Source of the DNA: Nonlabens arenilitoris
GTDB taxonomy: Bacteria > Bacteroidota > Bacteroidia > Flavobacteriales > Flavobacteriaceae
Length of the DNA stretch: 64,000 nt
NCBI RefSeq assembly: GCF_002954765.1
Contig: NZ_MTPW01000001.1
Coordinates: forward strand, 2,617,501-2,681,500
Reading direction: 5' to 3'
In this document: positions 35,903 to 44,932 of the stretch, in pieces
Layout of the letters: every line of letters begins with the position of its first letter
Numbering within the stretch: position 1 is the first letter of the stretch
The notes under the pieces: generated by a model
Database searches by the model: none
The model's input: the letters and a program-made list of their open reading frames with translations, nothing else
What the model was told of the DNA's origin: nothing
Translations under genes and position numbers: made by a program

Positions 35903-37201
35903 TTATTCCGCAAATCTTATTAATTTATTTCTTTCAAGCCATAAATATGGTTTAGAAATGTTTTTAATTTCTTTTCCTTTATTGTTGATTATAAATGACA
36001 TTCCATCTTTTTTTACAATTGCTTTTTTTTCTTTAAATGGTAATGCACTATCGTATATAATTGGAATTATGATTTCATTTTTATTATTGATGTAGCCATA
36101 TTTATTGTTTTTTCGAACACAAGCTAAACCATTATTGAAGTCTCCCAAAAAATTGAATTTATATTGAGGTTCAATTATTATTTCGTTTTCTTTATTAATA
36201 TATCCTGCTTTTCCATCTAATATAACCAAAGCTAGACCTTCATTAAAATAACGGATTTTATTATACTCAAATGGAATAACGACTTGCTCCTTAATATCAA
36301 TCATTCCCCATTTATTAGATTTTTTTGCTAAAAACAATCCGTCTTTTAAATCACTAATATCATCGTATTCAATTGGAATTATAATTTTCCCTTGCTCATC
36401 AATTACACCTGTTTTTCCATTATTTCTTACTCTCATAAATCCATTTTGAAAGTAACCTGAAATTTCATCATAAATAGGATTTATAATAACATTTCCATTA
36501 ATATTAATTAAGCCTTCTTTAAGTTGAATATGACCTGTTTTATTTAAAAACTCTACAAAAGTTCTACTACCATTTTCAGTAATCATTGATTTGTTCTTTT
36601 CAACAGCTTTACTTTCTATCATAAAAATGGCATTATTATCAATTATTGGTCTATAACTAAAAGTTAGACTATCTGGAAATATTTTCTTTCCATTTTTATC
36701 GACATAATTCCATTTGTCGTTTGTTTTTACAGAGGCATATCCTTCATAAAATGGAAACGCATCTTCATAATTTAAAGCAATAATAATTTTACCATTTTCA
36801 TCAATGAAACCATATTTTTTGTCTTTTATAGCAATCCCTAAATTATCTTTATACCAATATGTTGCACTATATTCGGGAAATATTTTTTCATTACCATTTT
36901 CAAGTATAATTCCCGGTATTGAATCTTTTATAATATTTGATTTTCCATTAAAAAAGTCAGATGCATAAGTGTATTTAGAATTTATAACTTCTTTACCTTT
37001 TGAGTTTATAAATCCATAGTTTAATGAATCTTTTTTTGAAAACATTGACCTTTCTACTATATCAGAATAATAATCATTCGAACTTCCTTCAAGATTTACC
37101 ATTATTCTTAAAAACTCCATTTTAAAAATATCGTTTCCGACTTTTTTTTGTCCGAAAACATTAGTGGATATTATTAAAATCAAAAAGAGTGTTTTTTTCA
37201 T
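35903..37201 (-). CDS. secreted WG-repeat protein
   Basis: The product is 432 residues with a signal peptide (MKKTLFLILIISTNVFGQ). About eight WG-type repeats follow, for example KYGFIDENGKIIIALNYEDA and KWGMIDIKEQVVIPFEYNKI. Such repeats form beta-rich rods or propellers; the role is unknown, probably binding outside the cell or in the periplasm. Cassette ends ACCCAAC and GTTGGGT pair exactly. Confidence 0.88.
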   Translation of the reverse strand: MKKTLFLILIISTNVFGQKKVGNDIFKMEFLRIMVNLEGSSNDYYSDIVERSMFSKKDSLNYGFINSKGKEVINSKYTYASDFFNGKSNIIKDSIPGIILENGNEKIFPEYSATYWYKDNLGIAIKDKKYGFIDENGKIIIALNYEDAFPFYEGYASVKTNDKWNYVDKNGKKIFPDSLTFSYRPIIDNNAIFMIESKAVEKNKSMITENGSRTFVEFLNKTGHIQLKEGLININGNVIINPIYDEISGYFQNGFMRVRNNGKTGVIDEQGKIIIPIEYDDISDLKDGLFLAKKSNKWGMIDIKEQVVIPFEYNKIRYFNEGLALVILDGKAGYINKENEIIIEPQYKFNFLGDFNNGLACVRKNNKYGYINNKNEIIIPIIYDSALPFKEKKAIVKKDGMSFIINNKGKEIKNISKPYLWLERNKLIRFAE

Positions 37202-37227
37202 AAGTAGCTTTTTTTCAAATGTTGGGT

Positions 37228-37414
37228 AACGTCTCCGTATATGAAACGTAGCGTGTAAAAAGACGCTATAGTTTCGGATTATACACTAGCCGAATTTTTT
37301 AATTTCTTTTTAACTTATTTTTTCAAAAAGCCAAATTAAAAAATTTGGCGGTCTTCGCAAATAAATACCAACCTCTCGAAAATCCTGTAATAGCTATGTT
37401 TTATATACATTGTT
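37228..37414. repeat. attC-like hairpin site 6, AT-rich variant
   Basis: 187 bp. It has the same end logic (AACG...ATACATTGTT) but a different body, with the inner arms GAATTTTTTAATTT and AAATTAAAAAATTT. Confidence 0.7.
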
Positions 37415-37425
37415 GGCGGTAGTTT

Positions 37426-37860
37426 TTATTGTTCGTCAGTTTCTTTATTGTTCCTAATCATACTAATTATTATAAGTATCGCGAATGGGAAAATGGTATA
37501 AAATAAGAATTCCGTAATATCGTATTGAGCAATTTCATCAAATTCGGCATATTTCCCAAATGGCCAAAAGTCCTTTGAGCCATCCATATTTTTTCCATCA
37601 AAAGGTCCATCCGAAAGCGCAAGTAAAAAGAATAGATGAAGCATTATCCAAGCGAGATACCAACCCATTGCTTTTTTTAAAAATTGGTAGTCAAGACTTT
37701 GTTTATGTTCTTTTACAACTTGTCTCACTATTTCGTTTTCAATAATTTTTTCCGCAACTTGTTCTTTAATAGATGGTTCAACTTCGCTTTGAGATTTGCC
37801 ACAATGCGAGCAAAACTTTGAATTTTCTGGAATTTGTGCTCCACACTCAATACAATACAT
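37426..37860 (-). CDS. zinc-ribbon membrane protein
   Basis: The product is 144 residues. CIECGAQIPENSKFCSHCG is a four-cysteine zinc ribbon at residues 3-21. A linker with EKIIENEIVRQVVKEHKQS follows, then two membrane helices (about 68-85 and 118-135). It shares one cassette with the gene at 37866, five bases away, so the two are probably made together. Confidence 0.75.
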   Translation of the reverse strand: MYCIECGAQIPENSKFCSHCGKSQSEVEPSIKEQVAEKIIENEIVRQVVKEHKQSLDYQFLKKAMGWYLAWIMLHLFFLLALSDGPFDGKNMDGSKDFWPFGKYAEFDEIAQYDITEFLFYTIFPFAILIIISMIRNNKETDEQ

Positions 37861-37865
37861 ATTTA

Positions 37866-38726
37866 TTACTTTATTAGCTCAGAAGCATCACTTTTATACT
37901 TTTCTAATGTATTTTTTAATGTTTCTGAAATTTGTTTTAATTCTTCTTTATGGTTGTTGTTTTGTAATTGGATTTCTCGAAATAGAACAGATGTATCTCT
38001 GAATTTTGGTAAATGACTAAGAACTGTTTGATTACTTGTATATTTTATTAGTACATTTTCAAGAACTTTTCTGATATATTCATAGAAGTAATTCAAATCC
38101 GATTCGTCTTTCATATTTTCATAGAACTCCTTTATATAAGAGTTTAGTTGGTCAATATCACTATCACTCAATAACTCTGGTTGTTTAGTAAACCAAGCAG
38201 TTAAATTCATTAATTCACTTACCTGTTCTTTGAATCTCTTTTTTCTTTCGTAGTCAAAATTTTGAGATTTTTCAACCATTGTCCAAAGTTGGTCTATCTG
38301 CATATTAAAATAATCTACTTCTGATGAAAGGTTATTAAAAGTTTTAATTTTACTTTCTCCGAAATTATTTACATAGGAAAGGAAATAGTTTTCATTTTTT
38401 AATAGCTTTTCTAAACGATTAAAACTTTTGTTTGGCGAAAATCTCAATAATTGAAAATCAAGATTATTTTTTTCATATTCTGAAACCATTTTATCTAAAT
38501 TCGATGCGACTGTTTCCACGTGACCAATAGATGATTTGACTAAATTAGAGAAGTGTCTAACTCGATTATTGTCATCATCTTTACTCTTCTTTTTTTCCTT
38601 TTTTCTGTCCCAAAGTATTGTAAGATAGAATACCAAAAGCGCAGTTCCTGTTCCAATTAATGCACTAATTATATCTTTCAAAAAATCTTGGTCAAAAAAT
38701 TCTTTTGCTGTTTCTATTTCTGACAT
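37866..38726 (-). CDS. membrane-anchored coiled-coil protein, unknown
   Basis: The product is 286 residues. One N-terminal membrane helix (ISALIGTGTALLVFYLTIL) is followed by a basic KKEKKKSKDDD stretch and long helices, ending in a coiled coil. No motif is recognised. It is in a two-gene cassette with the zinc-ribbon protein, and the outer ends GGCGGTA and TACCGCC pair. Confidence 0.7.
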   Translation of the reverse strand: MSEIETAKEFFDQDFLKDIISALIGTGTALLVFYLTILWDRKKEKKKSKDDDNNRVRHFSNLVKSSIGHVETVASNLDKMVSEYEKNNLDFQLLRFSPNKSFNRLEKLLKNENYFLSYVNNFGESKIKTFNNLSSEVDYFNMQIDQLWTMVEKSQNFDYERKKRFKEQVSELMNLTAWFTKQPELLSDSDIDQLNSYIKEFYENMKDESDLNYFYEYIRKVLENVLIKYTSNQTVLSHLPKFRDTSVLFREIQLQNNNHKEELKQISETLKNTLEKYKSDASELIK

Positions 38727-38764
38727 TTTATTGTGTTCAATGTTGTTTGTCTTAAATTACCGCC

Positions 38765-39152
38765 AATGGCAAAGGTATAAGGCGAGTGAGGCGTTTTAGC
38801 CGGTACGCGTAGACCTTTTGGTTGTTGGTTAATGGATGTGAAGTTACAGAATTTTGGAACAATCACAGCCTCGCTATAAGCCTTTAAAACGTCTCAATCG
38901 CCATTATACAACGTTCTTGTTTGTTTCCTAGCGGCTGGCGTGAATTGAGTAAGTACAAGAATACATTTGCTCAAGAGGTTTTACAGCTTTGCCATTCTAG
39001 TCCATTGAGTAGGTTGGGAGACTTGTGATTTATAATTACTATAGCTGGTTGGTCTTTTGCAGCGTTATTGCAGTGCTATAGTTTCTAATCCCAATAGAGT
39101 AATTATAAATTACAAAAGCGAAGACCTACGGCCGCAGGCAATGGACTAGAAC
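38765..39152. repeat. long array module, copy 4 (388 bp)
   Basis: Nearly identical to copies 3 and 5, with ATT-CTAGTCC-ATT and AAT-GGACTAG-AAC bounding its gene-less half. Confidence 0.88.
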
Positions 39153-39273
39153 GTTATTGTATATGGTTTGTTGCGTGGTTTAAGCACTAAATTTAGTAAA
39201 TAAAAACCGAATAGAAAATCCGCGAGGATTTTCGTAAGTAGACTAGAACTAGCAATAAATTATATACGGTGTT
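39150..39273. repeat. attC-like hairpin site 7
   Basis: 124 bp. Arms GTATATGGTTT and AAATTATATAC; inner GAAAATCCGCGAGGATTTTC. Followed by GTT-GCCCACA. Confidence 0.85.
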
Positions 39274-39281
39274 GCCCACAG

Positions 39282-40124
39282 TTATTTCTTGTTTTTCTTT
39301 ATTATTCTTAAAAGAGCGTGAATTGTCGCTAAATAATGATAAAACATCCAACTGTGCCAAATAGCAACATCGTATTTGCTTTTCTGCTTTTCATTATGAT
39401 GCCTTATTCCGTAATTATTTGCGATATTAAATAAATCCGATTCGTCTTTTGATTCTAAAAATTCTTTTGCTTTTGGTCTTAAATATTCTAGAACATCAAC
39501 TAATTCTCGTATTGAATCTTGTCTCTCGTCCATTGTTGACTTATATCTCCGAAATTTTAAAACTGCATTATTTATTTTAGTTTCAATATTTTCTTTGTCT
39601 GAAGTAGGAACATCGGCATCAAAGAGATGTGATAATCCTGAATCTGCTAATTGCAGAATTTCTCCATTTTTGGAAAGTTCAAAACCATTTGCGTAATCTT
39701 TTAAAATCGGATTAATTTGTTCTCTAAAATACAGTTGACCTTCTTTATCATTAAATTCCTCCCAATGATAACCGCAACCATTATGTTGATGATAAAAACC
39801 ATCTATTCCTTTAGAGCAGTAATCGTGTAGAAATTCTAAAACGTCAAATAAATCGTCTTCTGAGTAATTTTCTATTTGACTTGTTATTGGGAAAAGATTT
39901 TCCTTTTTTAAATGGATAAACATTACATCATCCAAGTCGTATCCTAATTCTCCCGCAACTTCTTCTTGGTCTTCGCAATAAAAACCGAAATATTTTTGAA
40001 AATATCCATCAGTTTCAATTTTCTTGTAAATTATTAGGAATAATTTTTTCAGCACTTTTAAGTCAATTACTTTATTCGGTATAATTTTACCTGTTCGTAC
40101 CGAAAAATAATCTCTCTTATTCAT
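39282..40124 (-). CDS. cytosolic cassette protein, unknown (HEPN-like helices possible)
   Basis: The product is 280 residues without signal or membrane helix. The C-terminal part (ERQDSIRELVDVLEYLRPKA, then IRHHNEKQ and HSWMFYHYLATIHALLRI) is all-helical, like C-terminal domains of abortive-infection proteins, but a clear RX4-6H HEPN motif is not seen. Cassette ends GCCCACA and TGTGGGC pair exactly. Confidence 0.65.
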   Translation of the reverse strand: MNKRDYFSVRTGKIIPNKVIDLKVLKKLFLIIYKKIETDGYFQKYFGFYCEDQEEVAGELGYDLDDVMFIHLKKENLFPITSQIENYSEDDLFDVLEFLHDYCSKGIDGFYHQHNGCGYHWEEFNDKEGQLYFREQINPILKDYANGFELSKNGEILQLADSGLSHLFDADVPTSDKENIETKINNAVLKFRRYKSTMDERQDSIRELVDVLEYLRPKAKEFLESKDESDLFNIANNYGIRHHNEKQKSKYDVAIWHSWMFYHYLATIHALLRIIKKNKK

Positions 40125-40145
40125 ACTGTTTTTTTAATTGTGGGC

Positions 40146-40269
40146 AACGTTGTTGTATAAGATTAGTTGCGTGTTTTAAGCACTAAAGTTAGCAAATAAA
40201 TCACAGATAGAAAGTCCGCGAGGACTTTCGTAAGTAGGCTAGAACTAGCAATGAATTATACACATTGTT
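40146..40269. repeat. attC-like hairpin site 8
   Basis: 124 bp. AACGTTGTTGTATAAGATT to AATTATACACATTGTT; inner GAAAGTCCGCGAGGACTTTC. Followed by GTT-ACCACAC. Confidence 0.85.
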
Positions 40270-40296
40270 ACCACACGTTTTTATTCCGTTGTTGTT

Positions 40297-40821
40297 TTAA
40301 TTCAGTTTTTTATTTTCTAAAATGTCAAATCCAAAAAGTCCATTCCGAGTTTCCAATTCAACGGTTTTATATTGATTCATTTTTTCAAAGTATTGGTGAT
40401 TAAAAACCAACTCTTTCTTAATTCCTTTGTAATTTACTGTAAATACAGGTTGTTGTTCTCCAATTCTGTATTTTGTTCCGCCACCTATAAAAGTCCGTTC
40501 AACAATTTTATAGGATTCCTTTTTGCTTTTTTTGTCAGCAAAGTGATAATTCATAAACATAAAAACAGAACACGCTATAAATCCAAATCCGATGAAATAG
40601 TTTATTAAAGCATATAGTTTTATGGTTTTGTAATGAAAGTATGTGTTTTTAAAATTCCGAAAATCAATTCCGTATGCTATGATTCCGAATACAATGATTA
40701 TTAACGCTGGAATAAACCAATTAATGATTGTATTCCGAAAAATCTGTATTTGAAAGTACATTGAAAATATTCCAATAAAGAAAATTGTAGGATAGAATAT
40801 TTGTCTTTGTTTTTGCGTCAT
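40297..40821 (-). CDS. small membrane protein, unknown
   Basis: The product is 174 residues with three membrane helices (about 8-27, 32-50 and 66-88), then a beta-rich soluble part with GGGTKYRIGEQQPVFTVNYK. The shape is like DUF3592-type proteins. An in-frame TTG lies two codons upstream; I prefer the ATG. Cassette ends ACCACAC and GTGTGGT pair. Confidence 0.65.
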   Translation of the reverse strand: MTQKQRQIFYPTIFFIGIFSMYFQIQIFRNTIINWFIPALIIIVFGIIAYGIDFRNFKNTYFHYKTIKLYALINYFIGFGFIACSVFMFMNYHFADKKSKKESYKIVERTFIGGGTKYRIGEQQPVFTVNYKGIKKELVFNHQYFEKMNQYKTVELETRNGLFGFDILENKKLN

Positions 40822-40836
40822 TCTCAAATGTGTGGT

Positions 40837-40960
40837 AACGGTCTAGTGTATGATTTCGTTGCGTGTTTAAGCACTAAAGTTAGCAAATAAATCACAGATA
40901 GAAAGTCCGAGAGGACTTTCGTAAGTAAGCTATAACTAGCAATGAATTATACACATTGTT
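40837..40960. repeat. attC-like hairpin site 9
   Basis: 124 bp. Arms GTGTATGATT and AATTATACAC; inner GAAAGTCCGAGAGGACTTTC. Followed by GTT-GCCATTA. Confidence 0.85.
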
Positions 40961-40972
40961 GCCATTAGTTTT

Positions 40973-41737
40973 TTATTCGTAATCATCATTATACCAACCT
41001 TTCCATTCTCCAGTTTCAGGATAAGTCAATTCGTAAATTCTCTTTTCAGAAGGACTTAAACTGTCCAAATATTTACTCAATTCCATTATATGAGTTTCTC
41101 CATAACCCATTCTCCAACCAATACTATATTTGTCAATTTCTGGATAAGCTAACCAAGGTGGTAAAATCGGATTTTTGAGAGTTTTAAATTCTCCAACTTC
41201 ATTTAGAATGTCTCTTGTTTCCATTAAAGCGTATCCGAGTAAATTCAGTCCATTCCAAAAGTATGGATTTTTAGCGTCTTCATTATTTTGAGCGAGTCCA
41301 ATTCCCCAAATATTGTCGACTGGACTTGCCTCAACTAAAATTCTGTCATTCGTATTTCTTAAAAATTCCGATAGCTTTGGGTTTTGACTAAACTTGTGAA
41401 AATTACCTCTTACAACTATTTCAAATCTATTTTCTTCCCAAATTCGTTGGTTAAAGTTCTTTACTTGTCTGCCAAGTTCTTTTACTTTTCCAGCTTTTGA
41501 GCTTTTGATTATTTGTTCATAAATGTCTTTGTCATTAAACAACAAAGCTTTTTCAGCCATCATATAATGTTCGGCTGTCAAGAATTTAATTCCGTTAACT
41601 TCAAATTCAGATTCATACCATTGACTGAAACAAGATTTCGTAATTCGGTCAGACTTTTGATGTCCCCAAAATAGAAGGTATTTCAGGTTTTCACCTGATT
41701 CAATTCGTTCAATTATTTTCTCGTTCGCGTAGTTCAT
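40973..41737 (-). CDS. NADAR family protein
   Basis: The product is 254 residues. LLFWGH, CFSQWYESEFEVNGIKFLTA, EHYMMAEKALLF and SPVDNIWGIGLA are the NADAR (YbiA-like) landmarks. Members are reported to hydrolyse glycosidic bonds, including removal of ADP-ribose from guanine in nucleic acids, and are paired with DarT-like toxins in some genomes. No DarT is seen here. The C-terminal 70 residues are an extra domain. Cassette ends GCCATTA and TAATGGC pair exactly. Confidence 0.9.
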   Translation of the reverse strand: MNYANEKIIERIESGENLKYLLFWGHQKSDRITKSCFSQWYESEFEVNGIKFLTAEHYMMAEKALLFNDKDIYEQIIKSSKAGKVKELGRQVKNFNQRIWEENRFEIVVRGNFHKFSQNPKLSEFLRNTNDRILVEASPVDNIWGIGLAQNNEDAKNPYFWNGLNLLGYALMETRDILNEVGEFKTLKNPILPPWLAYPEIDKYSIGWRMGYGETHIMELSKYLDSLSPSEKRIYELTYPETGEWKGWYNDDYE

Positions 41738-41750
41738 TCAAATTAATGGC

Positions 41751-41945
41751 AACGTGTACGTATATGATTTGTGGCGTTTTGGCGGCTAGCAATGGGGAGC
41801 GAATTGGCAGCAGCTTGCAAAGCTGCGTGAGAATCAGAAGCCGCGGTGAGCCGCACGACGTATTTTTCCGTCAAGCCAAGTTAATCTTTTTTGTAACAAT
41901 TGCAATTGACTTAACCAACTGAGCCATGAATTATATACGTTGTTG
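41751..41945. repeat. attC-like hairpin site 10, GC-rich variant
   Basis: 195 bp. Ends AACGTGTACGTATATGATT and AATTATATACGTTGTT pair well; the body differs (GGCAGCAGCTTGC AAAGCTGC stem, GCCGCGGTGAGCCGCACG). Confidence 0.75.
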
Positions 41946-41960
41946 GGTGTAGTGCCCGCT

Positions 41961-42419
41961 CTAATCGTAGATTTTTTTTCTTCCGCTAATTTTTGGAACT
42001 CTTCCTCCAGAAAATAGAATCCTCTTTCCGATGTCGATCCACTTATTATCATAATATTCACATTTGAAACTTGTGGCGAACCATTTTTTTCTTTGGGTAA
42101 TTCTTATTGGCCTCTTGATAAAAATATCAAGCGCTCTAATTATTTCTAGTTTTGTTTCATCTATCCATTCATCATCAACATCATTTGAAGAAGGATTAAA
42201 CATAATTTCATCATACCAAAAATAGGAGTCAGGTTCAGAATCCAATATTGCCAATAAGTTAGTAGTTGTCCAAAGCGATTCTACCCAAATTCTAAACTTA
42301 AATGATTTACAGTATAATGTTCGAAATTCTAAACATATCTCGTCGTTAGACTCAATCTCCTTAAATTCAATTTCGGGAAACTTTAGTTTTATCAGTCTAA
42401 TGAATTCAATATTCTTCAA
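41961..42419 (-). CDS. cassette protein of unknown function
   Basis: The product is 152 residues, acidic and tryptophan-rich in the middle, without signal or membrane helix. It starts MKNIEFIRLIKLKFPEIEF. No family recognised. Cassette ends GGGTGTA and TACACCC pair exactly, and the pairing continues for a few bases (GTTGGGTGTAGTGCC against GGCATTACACCCAAC). Confidence 0.65.
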   Translation of the reverse strand: MKNIEFIRLIKLKFPEIEFKEIESNDEICLEFRTLYCKSFKFRIWVESLWTTTNLLAILDSEPDSYFWYDEIMFNPSSNDVDDEWIDETKLEIIRALDIFIKRPIRITQRKKWFATSFKCEYYDNKWIDIGKRILFSGGRVPKISGRKKIYD

Positions 42420-42449
42420 GTAATAAATTTTGTTTCAGGCATTACACCC

Positions 42450-42574
42450 AACGTGTTTGTGTATGATTAGTTGCGTGTTTTAAGCACTAAAGTTAGCAAA
42501 TAAATCACAGATAAAAAGTCCGCGAGGACTTTCGTAAGTAGGCGAGAACCAAGCAATTAATTATACACGGTGTT
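42450..42574. repeat. attC-like hairpin site 11
   Basis: 125 bp. AACGTGTTTGTGTATGATT to AATTATACACGGTGTT; inner AAAAGTCCGCGAGGACTTTC. Followed by GTT-GTAACCA. Confidence 0.85.
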
Positions 42575-42583
42575 GTAACCAGT

Positions 42584-43180
42584 TTATTTTATAAAGTTCA
42601 AATTCAAAGCTAAAGAAAAATAAGAATTTTTCAAACTGTTGACTATTTCTTTATTTATGGCGTTAGTTATTCCAAAATTTCTGTACAACCTAACAGAAAA
42701 CGTTTGATTAAAATTATATCCAAGACCAATTATTACTCCAAAATCAAATTTTTTTACATTTCCAAGTAGCTCCTTTATAGTATTATCTTCATAAGCCCAA
42801 TCATAACCAACAACATTTAATCTGTAATTTAAATCTAAACCAGTTTTTAAATAAAACTTTTTTGTCAAATAATAATTAATTTTTAAAGGAATATTAATTA
42901 CTTGAGATTCAAAATCAAATCCATCTATTATATTATTATTTTTATCTCTAAACTTATTAAAATCTTTATTCCTCCAAGCATAGGTTTGTTTTATAAGAAA
43001 AAATATTTCTGGAGATATTGATAGTTTATCATTAATTTTTATTTCTGATGTTATTCCAAAAGAAACTCCTCCTTGATACTTGTCAAAATCATTCGCTGTT
43101 CCTTTTACTCCTAATCCAAAGTTTGATTGAGAAAAGACAGATAAACTTGATAATGTTAATATTAAAAATATTTGCTTCAT
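42584..43180 (-). CDS. outer-membrane beta-barrel family protein
   Basis: The product is 198 residues: signal peptide (MKQIFLILTLSSLSVFSQ), then alternating amphipathic strands ending YFSLALNLNFIK, a C-terminal strand fit for the outer membrane. It resembles PorT/OmpW-size barrels of about eight strands. Cassette ends GTAACCA and TGGTTAC pair. Confidence 0.8.
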   Translation of the reverse strand: MKQIFLILTLSSLSVFSQSNFGLGVKGTANDFDKYQGGVSFGITSEIKINDKLSISPEIFFLIKQTYAWRNKDFNKFRDKNNNIIDGFDFESQVINIPLKINYYLTKKFYLKTGLDLNYRLNVVGYDWAYEDNTIKELLGNVKKFDFGVIIGLGYNFNQTFSVRLYRNFGITNAINKEIVNSLKNSYFSLALNLNFIK

Positions 43181-43206
43181 TAAATTTTCATTTTTTAATT
43201 GGTTAC

Positions 43207-43433
43207 AACGCCACCTGTGTATGTCGTGTGAGGTTCATTTGCAAGTAAATAGCAACTATTCGGTATTTCCGAACAGTTCAAAGTAAACAACTAATTGAGG
43301 ATTAAGCCACCTCACAGGTAGACATAAATGAGCCTTATACGATATACATCGTGTTATGGATAGTTTAACTGCTCATCAACTGAAAAAACAAACACACAAC
43401 GCCCACTGAATAGGCTTATTTACAGGTGGCGTT
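43207..43433. repeat. attC-like hairpin site 12, long variant
   Basis: 227 bp. AACGCCACCTGT at the left pairs perfectly with ACAGGTGGCGTT at the right; inside are GTGAGG/CCTCAC and CTATTCGG/CCGAACAG stems. Followed by GTT-ACAGGAT. Confidence 0.75.
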
Positions 43434-43481
43434 ACAGGATAATTTAAGACTATGGGAGTCTTTAAAAACAATTACTAAATT

Positions 43482-43658
43482 ATGAGAAGTCAACAAGAAG
43501 TATTAGATGAAATAAGATGGCGTAAAACTGAGAAAAAAGGACTAGAGAAGTCTTTACAAAACCCAAGTGAGAATATAGATATAGACTATGTCAAAGGTCG
43601 CTTGCTTAATCTCAGTTTTGCTATAGCATGGTGTGAATGGTTTTTAAAAGCGGAATAG
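43482..43658 (+). CDS. 58-residue cassette protein read against the array
   Basis: ATG at 43482 to TAG at 43656-43658: MRSQQEVLDEIRWRKTEKKG, a lysine-rich middle with NPSENIDIDYVKGR, and a C-terminus NLSFAIAWCEWFLKAE. It is the only gene in the well-preserved part read on the plus strand. The cassette ends are exact: GTTACAGGATAATTTA on the left and TAAATTATCCTGTAAT on the right. No family recognised. Confidence 0.6.
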   Translation: MRSQQEVLDEIRWRKTEKKGLEKSLQNPSENIDIDYVKGRLLNLSFAIAWCEWFLKAE

Positions 43659-43684
43659 TCTGTGCCGCAGGTAAATTATCCTGT

Positions 43685-44072
43685 AATGGCAAAGGTATAA
43701 GGCGAGTGAGGCGTTTTAGCCGGTACGCGTAGACCTTTTGGTTGTTGGTTAATGGATGTGAAGTTACAGAATTTTGGAACAATCACAGCCTCGCTATAAG
43801 CCTTTAAAACGTCTCAATCGCCATTATACAACGTTCTTGTTTGTTTCCTAGCGGCTGGCGTGAATTGGGTAAGTACAAGAATACATTTGGTCAAGAGGTT
43901 TTACAGCTTTGCCATTCTAGTCCATTGAGTAGGTTGGGAGACTTGTGATTTATAATTACTAAAGCTGGTTGATCTTTTGCAGCGTTATTGCAGTGCTATA
44001 GTTTCTAATCCCAAGAGTGTAATTATAAATTACAAAAGCGAAAACCTACGGCCGCAGGCAATGGACTAGAAC
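43685..44072. repeat. long array module, copy 5 (388 bp)
   Basis: Almost identical to copies 3 and 4, with ATT-CTAGTCC-ATT and AAT-GGACTAG-AAC bounding its gene-less half. Confidence 0.88.
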
Positions 44073-44194
44073 GTTGTTGTGTATGATTGGTTGCGTGTTT
44101 CAAGCACTAAAATTAGCAAATAAATACTTAATAGAAAGTCCGCGAGGACTTTCGTAAATTGGCTAAAACCAAGCAATTAATTATACACGGTGTT
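44070..44194. repeat. attC-like hairpin site 13
   Basis: 125 bp. Arms GTGTATGATT and AATTATACAC; inner GAAAGTCCGCGAGGACTTTC. Followed by GTT-GTAAGCA. Confidence 0.85.
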
Positions 44195-44205
44195 GTAAGC
44201 AGTAT

Positions 44206-44913
44206 TTATTTCATTTCAAATGTTTTCCAAGTATCAATTATGTTATCTGTATTTTCAGATGTTATTTCTCTCATTCGGAATTTATTTCTCTCAATTTTTT
44301 CAATTCTCTGTTCTTTTTCAGGTTCTTCGTAGAAAACATCAAAAGTTACTCGACCTTTAATTTTCCATTTTTCTTGACTTAAACTAATTAATTCTAAACT
44401 TTTGAAACGACTTGAACAAGACGTATAATATTTTCCTAATTCAGTATTTCCATCATTATTAATGTCATCTACAGGGAAAAAATAATCAGTTTCCAAACAA
44501 GGTACATCAACTCTTATACGAGGAATTTTTTTATCAGTAAATATTGCAGAAGAACCATTTTCATAACTATTCTCTTTAGTGATAAATAGTTCTGGGATTA
44601 TTATAATTGAATCATTTATTCCGTCTTTATTTATGTCTCCTAACGATTTGATAATAGAATATCTTTCTAGGTTTTCTATTAATGTTGATGTTAAAACAAC
44701 AATTGTGGTATCATTTAAAGATTCTTTAATTCGTTCGTGAATTTTCGAATTAGAAAGTAATTGTGTTTTTTGTTTTGGATTTTCCCAATGGTCTCTCCAA
44801 CTATTAAATTCAGGAAATTCTGTTTTGGTTATACTTTCACTATCCAACTTGTTCTTACACGATAATATAATCATCAGAAGAAGTAAGATTGAGATAGAGA
44901 ATGTTTTTTTCAT
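44206..44913 (-). CDS. lipoprotein with calcium-type acidic repeats
   Basis: The product is 235 residues. MKKTFSISILLLLMIILSC is a lipoprotein signal. GDINKDGINDSII and DDINNDGNTELGKY look like FG-GAP/dockerin-style calcium loops. Function unknown. Cassette ends GTAAGCA and TGCTTAC pair. Confidence 0.7.
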   Translation of the reverse strand: MKKTFSISILLLLMIILSCKNKLDSESITKTEFPEFNSWRDHWENPKQKTQLLSNSKIHERIKESLNDTTIVVLTSTLIENLERYSIIKSLGDINKDGINDSIIIIPELFITKENSYENGSSAIFTDKKIPRIRVDVPCLETDYFFPVDDINNDGNTELGKYYTSCSSRFKSLELISLSQEKWKIKGRVTFDVFYEEPEKEQRIEKIERNKFRMREITSENTDNIIDTWKTFEMK

Positions 44914-44932
44914 ATTGCTTACAACGGTCTCG

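Noticed and set aside
39282..40124. a firm HEPN/abortive-infection call
   Set aside because: Helical C-terminus is suggestive, but the RX4-6H motif could not be located with confidence, so it stays as unknown.
41834..42061. 75-residue frame on the minus strand beside the 41961 gene
   Set aside because: It lies mostly in hairpin site 10 and overlaps the longer cassette gene; its sequence has no protein-like pattern.
32594..44072. CRISPR array, because repeats recur at intervals
   Set aside because: Units are 124-414 bp hairpins separated by whole genes, not short repeats with equal spacers, and no cas gene is present.
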